This document shows, in pieces, positions 59,137-64,000 of a stretch of 64,000 nt of DNA; position 1 is the stretch's first letter, and every line of letters starts with the position of its first letter. Location: assembly GCA_036503555.1 (NCBI GenBank), contig DASXWQ010000082.1, positions 310,001-374,000 on the forward strand, in the 5' to 3' direction. Both the position numbers and the translations under genes were made by a program. The notes beneath the pieces were generated by a model. It ran no database searches. It saw nothing but the letters and a program-made list of their open reading frames with translations, and was not told where the DNA came from. The stretch is from Actinocatenispora sp036503555 (GTDB lineage Bacteria > Actinomycetota > Actinomycetes > Mycobacteriales > Micromonosporaceae).

Positions 59137-60747
59137 TCAGGTGGTGGGCCGCGGGTGCTGCCATCCGGTTCCCGCGCCGCGGAACCGTCCCTCGATCACC
59201 GCGCGCGGCAGGTATTCGGACTCGACCCGCACCGGGATGCCCTGGTCGTGGGCGAGGCAGGCCAGTCCGAGCGCGTCGAAGAAGAGCTGCCCGTCCGGGT
59301 CGTCGATGCGGTCGCCCGCGCTGTGGTAGTCGCGGTAGAGCCCGAGCGAGTCGGCGAGTACGGCGTTGAAGCCGTCCGCGTCGTCCTCGACGATGCGCTC
59401 CAGCAGCCGGGCACGGGGGTTGCGCAGGCACTCCCAGTGCTCGTCGCCGGAGGTCTTGGCCAGCGCCTCCTTGAGGTGCGGACGCGGATCCTGCCCGCGC
59501 AGGACCGCGTGACACGCCCGGGCGTACGCGTGGCTGTCCGGGATCGTGGTGCGAAGCTGGTCCGGGTCGACCGCGGCCAGGATCGCGGCGTCCGCCGGCC
59601 TGCGGGACGTCCATGCCAGCGCGGCGGCCCGCGCGTACCTCCAGTCGGAGGCGTCGCCGGTCGGCCCCGACGCGGGCAGCTCCTCGGTACGTCCGCGCAG
59701 CGTGACGGCGATCGTCGTGCCGCGCGGGGCCGAGGCCAGCCGGAACGCCGACGCGAGCGACTCACTCGCCACGACCAGGCCGTCGGTGTACGCGGCGCTC
59801 TCTGCCCGCGGATCCAGCACGGAGCGGAACGACAGCGCCAGCGTCATGAACTCCCCGGGATGAGCCATCGCCGAGAACCGGTACTCGACGAGCACACTCG
59901 GGCTGAACGCGGACTCGACCTTCCGGTCGGAGCGCTCGCTGGCGCGCGCCAGCCAGCGGGCGGCGCGGTCGGCGTCGAAGCCGGGGCGGGCGATCGGGCC
60001 GTCCGCGCTCGGCTTCGCGGGCCCGGCGCGCGTCAGCAGCCGGTCGGGAAGGTAGCCGGACTCGACCTCGATCGGCAGCCCGGCCTCGTACGCGAGCCTG
60101 GCCATGGCCAGCGGCCCCCAGGCGATCAGGTCGCGCGGGTACCGCCCGGCCCGGTCGCGGTGCCGTTCCAGCTCCGCGGCGAGTTCGCCGTTGAACGCGG
60201 CGGCGTCGCCGCCGGCGATCGCGCGCAGCATCCGTCCGCCGGGCGAGTCCGGGTAGGTCTCGGCGGGCTGTTTGGTCCAGAAGGCGCGAAGACCCTGCAG
60301 GTCGTTGTCCTCGGGCAGGGACTCGCCCAGGGAGTAGAGGCCGAGCAGGACGTCGTCCTGGCCGACGGCGAGCGCGACCTGGTAAGCCCGGACCCAGTCG
60401 TACGCGCGAAGGCTCTCGTCCCGCTCCTGCCGGAAGCCGAACCCGACGCCCAGGTAGTCGACGAAGGCGCGTACCTCCCCGCCGGCCGGTACGGTCTGGG
60501 CGCGCGCATAGTCCCGGTACAGCGACGCGGCCGAGGTCAACGCGAGCCACGTCTCGCGGGTCTCGACCCGCGGGTCGATCGCGACGGTACGTGCGGCCGC
60601 GTAGTCCAACAGCATGTCGGCGAGCATCTCGATGCCGAACGGCCCGCCGTTCTCGGCGAGCTTGGTCTCCCGGCCCAGCTCGTCGGGAACGGCCGCCAGA
60701 GCGGACGCGAGCGACTCGTCGGACATGCTGTGCCGGTCAACGCGCAT
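59137..60747 (-). CDS. tandem Imm49-family protein
   Basis: A 536-residue soluble helical protein made of two related halves. Each half ends in the Imm49 signature: first LAMARLAYEAGLPIEVESGYLPDRLL (in pieces; about 215-240), then LGLACLAHDQGIPVRVESEYLP (about 500-520). Each is preceded by an FN..L...L..H or Y segment (AAFNGELAAELERH; DGFNAVLADSLGLY). Single Imm49 proteins are about 230-280 residues and start MRVTRH-like, as here (MRVDRHSM), which fixes the ATG at 60747. Imm49 is a predicted immunity family of polymorphic toxin systems; no toxin gene is next to it. Confidence 0.78.
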   Translation of the reverse strand: MRVDRHSMSDESLASALAAVPDELGRETKLAENGGPFGIEMLADMLLDYAAARTVAIDPRVETRETWLALTSAASLYRDYARAQTVPAGGEVRAFVDYLGVGFGFRQERDESLRAYDWVRAYQVALAVGQDDVLLGLYSLGESLPEDNDLQGLRAFWTKQPAETYPDSPGGRMLRAIAGGDAAAFNGELAAELERHRDRAGRYPRDLIAWGPLAMARLAYEAGLPIEVESGYLPDRLLTRAGPAKPSADGPIARPGFDADRAARWLARASERSDRKVESAFSPSVLVEYRFSAMAHPGEFMTLALSFRSVLDPRAESAAYTDGLVVASESLASAFRLASAPRGTTIAVTLRGRTEELPASGPTGDASDWRYARAAALAWTSRRPADAAILAAVDPDQLRTTIPDSHAYARACHAVLRGQDPRPHLKEALAKTSGDEHWECLRNPRARLLERIVEDDADGFNAVLADSLGLYRDYHSAGDRIDDPDGQLFFDALGLACLAHDQGIPVRVESEYLPRAVIEGRFRGAGTGWQHPRPTT

Positions 60748-60829
60748 GGGGAGTGATCGTAGTGACCATCCGCCGACCACTCGCCGACGCGGGCCCGCCG
60801 CGCGCCGCCGTCGCCACGATCACCCGTGG

Positions 60830-62008
60830 TCAGCCCAGTGGCGCCAACTCGACGACCCGGCGGAGGAAGACGACGCCGTCGAGCCGGGCGAGCTGGGCCG
60901 GGTCCAGCGGGAAGTACGCGAAGTCCTTCGACACGCGTGGGGCGGGCGTGGTGACGGCCCCGGCCAGGCGCCGGCCGTCGACGAGCGCGCGGTCCCACGG
61001 GAGCGCGGACAGGATGCCCTCGACGGTGTCCGGGGCCGGGATGTCGTCGCCGGCCGTACCGAGGGCCGAGGCGAGGAAGGCGTACCGGTCGGCCAGGTGC
61101 GTGCCGGTGATCGCCCCCGCGCTCCACCACTCCAGCTGTTGGTCGCCGAACGGGCAGAGGGTCCTGTTCCGCTGCAGGTGCAGGTTGGAGGCGAAGACGA
61201 GGGCCGGGCCGTGCTGTTCCGCGACGGCGCGGAGGTTGGCCGCCATCATCGCGTCGCGCAGGGCCGACAGCCGGGTCCACCGTGCCGGCGACGCGTCGGC
61301 CATCGCGTGGTGGTAGCGGAGCAGACCGGTGGCGGTACGCGCGTACAGCTCCGCCCGTTCCCGGTCCGGCGCGCTCAGCTGCGGCGCCTGCGTGTCCAGC
61401 AGCGCCGCCAGGTCGTCGGCAATCAGCCGCAGCCGCCGCGCGTCGTCGGAACGGCCGATCGACCGGGACGGGTCCATGGCCGTAGCCTCGTCCGACCATC
61501 GGTCGTCCGGGCCCAGCAGCGTGTCGAGGGTTTCGCTGGTGACCAGGGTGTCGCGGGTCGGACCGTCGAGCAGGGCGTGCAGGCCGGTGAGCGCCTGCCG
61601 CGGACTTTCCGCCCAGTACTCCAGTGGGCCGTCGACGCCGAAGAACCGCAGCCTCTCGTCATGCTCCGCGTTGTACGCCCGCATCCAGCGCACGAGGTCG
61701 CGGTTGGCCGGCACGGCGCCGAAACCGTGGCTGAATCCGCGGTCCATGACGTCGTCGAGCGTTCCCGCGCCCGTCGTGAGGAAGTCGTCCACGATCAGGC
61801 CCCGCAGACAGTCGCTCTCGATCGCGAACGACCGGTACCCCTCGTGCTCCACCAGGTGTCGGAAGATCTCGTTGCGTGCCCGGCCCAGCTCCCCCACGAG
61901 GTGACGTGCCTCGCCCAGGCCGAGCAGCACAGGTCGGGTGGGACGCGACCGCAGGAACGCCGAGACGCCCGCGCCGTCGAGTGGCCAGGCCATATCCGTG
62001 ATATCCAT
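60830..62008 (-). CDS. erythromycin esterase-family hydrolase
   Basis: A 392-residue protein of the erythromycin esterase family: LGLGEARHLVGEL (E33, H36), FAIESDC (E64) and ASNLHLQRNRTL near 280 are the conserved blocks that supply catalytic Glu and His residues in Ere enzymes. Characterised Ere proteins open macrolide lactone rings; many chromosomal relatives have other substrates, so resistance is not proven. It is divergent from a MerR-type regulator whose promoter lies between them. Confidence 0.9.
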   Translation of the reverse strand: MDITDMAWPLDGAGVSAFLRSRPTRPVLLGLGEARHLVGELGRARNEIFRHLVEHEGYRSFAIESDCLRGLIVDDFLTTGAGTLDDVMDRGFSHGFGAVPANRDLVRWMRAYNAEHDERLRFFGVDGPLEYWAESPRQALTGLHALLDGPTRDTLVTSETLDTLLGPDDRWSDEATAMDPSRSIGRSDDARRLRLIADDLAALLDTQAPQLSAPDRERAELYARTATGLLRYHHAMADASPARWTRLSALRDAMMAANLRAVAEQHGPALVFASNLHLQRNRTLCPFGDQQLEWWSAGAITGTHLADRYAFLASALGTAGDDIPAPDTVEGILSALPWDRALVDGRRLAGAVTTPAPRVSKDFAYFPLDPAQLARLDGVVFLRRVVELAPLG

Positions 62009-62024
62009 TCCCTCAACGGTATCG

Positions 62025-62055
62025 TTGAACCCTCGGTGTAAGGTTCTGCGAAAAT
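62025..62055 (+). promoter_or_regulatory. MerR-type promoter with 19-bp spacer and dyad
   Basis: TTGAAC (62025-62030), a 19-bp spacer and GAAAAT (62050-62055). GAACC (62027-62031) and GGTTC (62042-62046) form an inverted repeat around a 10-bp centre in the spacer. An over-long spacer with a central dyad is the hallmark of promoters twisted into register by MerR proteins. It faces the MerR gene; the same dyad could serve the divergent esterase gene. Confidence 0.62.
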
Positions 62056-62098
62056 CTCGGGTTCCTCCCGCGATTAACCCTCAATCGGTGAGGACCTC

Positions 62099-62803
62099 AT
62101 GAGGCCGGTGGACCTGGCGCGCGAGCACGGCCTGTCCAGCCAGGCGGTCCGCAACTACGAGGACGCCGGCATCCTGCCCGCCGCCGCACGCACCGTGCAC
62201 GGCTACCGCGTCTACACGCCGCTGCACGCGCAGGCCCTGCGCGCGTTCCTCGCGCTCGTACCCGGGCACGGGCACCGGACGGCCACGTCGATCATGCAGG
62301 CGGTCAACCGCGGCTCTATCGAGGACGCGCTACGGCTCGTCGACGACGGCCACGGCCAGCTCATCGAGGACCGCCGTACCCTGCGGGCCGTCGACGCCGC
62401 GCTCCGCGACCTGGTACCCGTGCCGTCGGAGCGCGGCGACACCTTCATCGGGCCGCTGGCCCGGAGGCTCCGCATCCGCCCGGCCACCCTGCGCAAGTGG
62501 GAGAACGCGGGGCTGGTCCGGCCGCGCCGCGATCCGGCGACGGGCTACCGCATCTACGACGCGGCCGACGTACGGGACGTCCGGCTGGCCCACCAGCTCA
62601 GGCGGGGCGGCTACCTGCTGGACCAGATCGCCCCGCTGATCGCCCAGGTACGCTCCGCCGGCGGCGTCGCCCCGCTGGAGTCGACCCTGCGCGAGTGGCA
62701 GACCCGGCTGTCCGCCCGGGGTCGTGCCATGCTCGCCGGCGCCGCCGGTCTGGACGCATACCTGTCCGCCCGCGAGGCCGCTCCGGCGACCCCGCCCCGC
62801 TGA
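62099..62803 (+). CDS. MerR-type regulator with two DNA-binding domains
   Basis: A 234-residue protein with two MerR-like winged helix domains. The first starts at the N-terminus (VDLAREHGLSSQAVRNYEDAG, then HGYRVYTPL; 4-42). The second lies at about 118-165 (IGPLARRLRIRPATLRKWENAG, then GYRIYDAADV). TioE-like actinobacterial regulators show a similar build. A monomer with two wings could bind a dyad alone. The ATG follows GTGAGG. It is divergent from the erythromycin esterase gene and preceded by a 19-bp-spacer promoter. Confidence 0.88.
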   Translation: MRPVDLAREHGLSSQAVRNYEDAGILPAAARTVHGYRVYTPLHAQALRAFLALVPGHGHRTATSIMQAVNRGSIEDALRLVDDGHGQLIEDRRTLRAVDAALRDLVPVPSERGDTFIGPLARRLRIRPATLRKWENAGLVRPRRDPATGYRIYDAADVRDVRLAHQLRRGGYLLDQIAPLIAQVRSAGGVAPLESTLREWQTRLSARGRAMLAGAAGLDAYLSAREAAPATPPR

Positions 62804-62934
62804 CGCGTCCAGCCCACCGCCGGCCGCGGCTCGCTGAGCTCGGTCGGATCGGGTGAGCTCCCCCACGGTGTGGTTCTGGCCGTCGAGTGACCACCTCTAG
62901 CCTGGGTGGGTTCACGTCTGTTCCGGGGGGTTGG

Positions 62935-63600
62935 ATGACGGTCGACGGTGGAGTTCGGGATGTCCTGCGGGGCCTGCCGGTGTTGACGGGGTCGGCGCCG
63001 CCGTTCGAGGTGGAGCATGCGCCGGAGGATCCGGTGGAGCTGTTCACGGCGTGGCTGGCCGCCGCCGTCGAGGCCGGTGTGGCCGAACCGCACGCCATGA
63101 CTCTGTCCACTGTGGATGCATCGGGTACGCCTGACGCGCGGGTGCTGATCCTCAAGGACGTCGACGCGGCCGGCTGGCACGTCGCGGTCAGCGCCGTCAG
63201 CAGCAAGGGCGCCGACCTGGCGGCGCATCCGGTGGCGGCGCTGACGTTCTACTGGCCGCCGCTCGCCCGGCAGGTACGGGTGCGCGGAGCGGTCGTCGCG
63301 GATCCGCCGGAGGTACGTCGTGCCGACTTCCTCGCTCGCCCGGCCGGGTCGCGGGCGATGGCGCTCACGCTCCGCCAGAGCCGGCCGCTGACCGACCCCG
63401 CCGAGCTCGACCGTGCCGTGGCCGAGGCCGAGCAGCGGCTTGAACTCGACCCGGATCTGGTACCGGACGAGTGGGTGTCCTACGCGGTGCGTCCGCGCTC
63501 GGTCGAGTTCTGGCAGGGTGACCGCGGACGGCGACATCAGCGGCTGCGCTACGAGCGCGTCGAGGGGTCCGGCTGGACCCGCACCCGGCTGTGGCCGTGA
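62935..63600 (+). CDS. pyridoxamine 5'-phosphate oxidase-family protein
   Basis: A 221-residue flavoprotein of the PdxH-like group. MTLSTVDASGTPDARVLILKDVD (in pieces; about 47-69) and the FMN-phosphate segment SSKGADLAAHPVAALTFYW (about 87-105) are diagnostic, as is the C-terminal WVSYAVRPRSVEFWQG. PdxH makes pyridoxal phosphate; actinomycetes often have extra paralogues that act on other substrates, and this one may be such. The ATG at 62935 follows GGGGGG. Confidence 0.88.
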   Translation: MTVDGGVRDVLRGLPVLTGSAPPFEVEHAPEDPVELFTAWLAAAVEAGVAEPHAMTLSTVDASGTPDARVLILKDVDAAGWHVAVSAVSSKGADLAAHPVAALTFYWPPLARQVRVRGAVVADPPEVRRADFLARPAGSRAMALTLRQSRPLTDPAELDRAVAEAEQRLELDPDLVPDEWVSYAVRPRSVEFWQGDRGRRHQRLRYERVEGSGWTRTRLWP

Positions 63601-63683
63601 CCTGAGACGGGGACGCCTGAGCCGCCTGGACGGATCGGCCGGCGAACCGTCGGCCCCGGTGCGGGCTCGGGCGGACCGGCCGC

Positions 63684-64000
63684 TCAGTAGTCCTTGAGCG
63701 TGATGTCGGTCGCGAACCGGTCGGTGGTCCTCATCATCAGATCCAGCAGGAGCCGCGACTTGAACGTCCAGTTGCGCATCGTCATCCGCATGCCGCTGCC
63801 CGGCGCCAGGAACGGGCCGGCGGCGGTGCGGCGCGTCGCCTTCGCGTACGGCAGGAACTGCTGCTGGTAGGCGGCGAACGCGGCGCGGTGGTCGCCGTCG
63901 GCCGCCTTCAGCTCGCCGGCCAGCACGTACGCCCCGACGACGGCGAGGCCGGTGCCGAAGCCACCGAGCGTGTTGCCGTACGCGCTGTCCCCCGCGAGCA
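63684..64000 (-). CDS. FAD-dependent monooxygenase, C-terminal part
   Basis: The last 105 codons of a gene cut by the window end. LAGDSAYGNTLGGFGTGLAVVGAYVLAGEL (in pieces) is the GD motif region in which the Asp contacts the ribityl chain of FAD in PHBH-type monooxygenases. The tail is basic and Met-rich (GMRMTMRNWTFKSR). The family hydroxylates aromatic compounds or inactivates drugs with NAD(P)H. The FAD Rossmann fold lies outside the window. Confidence 0.8.
   Translation of the reverse strand, partial: LAGDSAYGNTLGGFGTGLAVVGAYVLAGELKAADGDHRAAFAAYQQQFLPYAKATRRTAAGPFLAPGSGMRMTMRNWTFKSRLLLDLMMRTTDRFATDITLKDY

Overview
The window is about 64 kb of very GC-rich DNA with dense genes on both strands, many GTG starts, overlapping stop/start codons, Tat and lipoprotein signals, SigE-type sigma factors, LPXTG anchoring and an F420-type (DDN-like) oxidoreductase. 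This fits a Gram-positive actinomycete. The strong over-use of GTAC in coding sequence suggests Micromonosporaceae or a relative, but that is an inference from composition. No rRNA, CRISPR array, integrase or insertion sequence was recognised. Both window ends cut genes: an aldo/keto reductase on the left and an FAD oxidoreductase on the right.

Layout. 0-8.2 kb: an Hsp70-like membrane protein, a LysR/beta-lactamase pair, a glycosyltransferase-type penicillin-binding protein whose transpeptidase half has lost its catalytic motifs, and a SigE-family sigma factor with its membrane partner. 8.2-18.2 kb: a GxGYxYP glycosidase-like protein under a LacI-type operator, an F420/FAD oxidoreductase pair, a two-component system, an internally deleted rifampicin phosphotransferase, an MFS exporter, a NUDIX remnant, and TetR and CGNR regulators. 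18.2-26.6 kb: a sugar catabolism locus with two Gfo/Idh/MocA oxidoreductases divergent from lacI-binding protein-permease-permease-YesL, plus a DUF6807 (PmoA-like) gene; LacI-type operators sit in the divergent promoter region. 26.7-35.6 kb: serine hydrolases, a LysR/SDR/MFS unit, a photolyase next to a truncated LitR-type regulator, and an Imm1-like protein.

35.6-37.9 kb is the most striking part. A TROVE (Ro60/Rsr) gene is preceded on the same strand by about 530 bp of non-coding DNA that reads as four tandem Y-RNA-like units. All four share a hairpin, a terminal stem and the hexamer TACTTC. Two of them carry a circularly permuted tRNA mimic (anticodon-like hairpin, T arm, closed acceptor hairpin, D arm). 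The TROVE start is preceded by a perfect 12-bp hairpin holding its ribosome binding site, and the operon ends in a 19-bp terminator stem.

37.9-64 kb: an Eis-type acetyltransferase, a large LuxR regulator, an S9 peptidase, a Wzm/Wzt-type polysaccharide exporter divergent from a TetR gene, an LPXTG surface protein, a membrane molybdopterin protein, a YunG-like pseudogene, a CPBP protease translationally coupled to a second two-component system, an ABM/TetR pair with duplicated operators, a NAD-dependent DNA ligase paralogue, a tandem Imm49 protein, and an erythromycin esterase divergent from a double-HTH MerR regulator with a 19-bp-spacer promoter.

Several genes are eroded (small membrane protein, rifampicin phosphotransferase, NUDIX, LitR, YunG), so the window looks like an accessory region under gene turnover.
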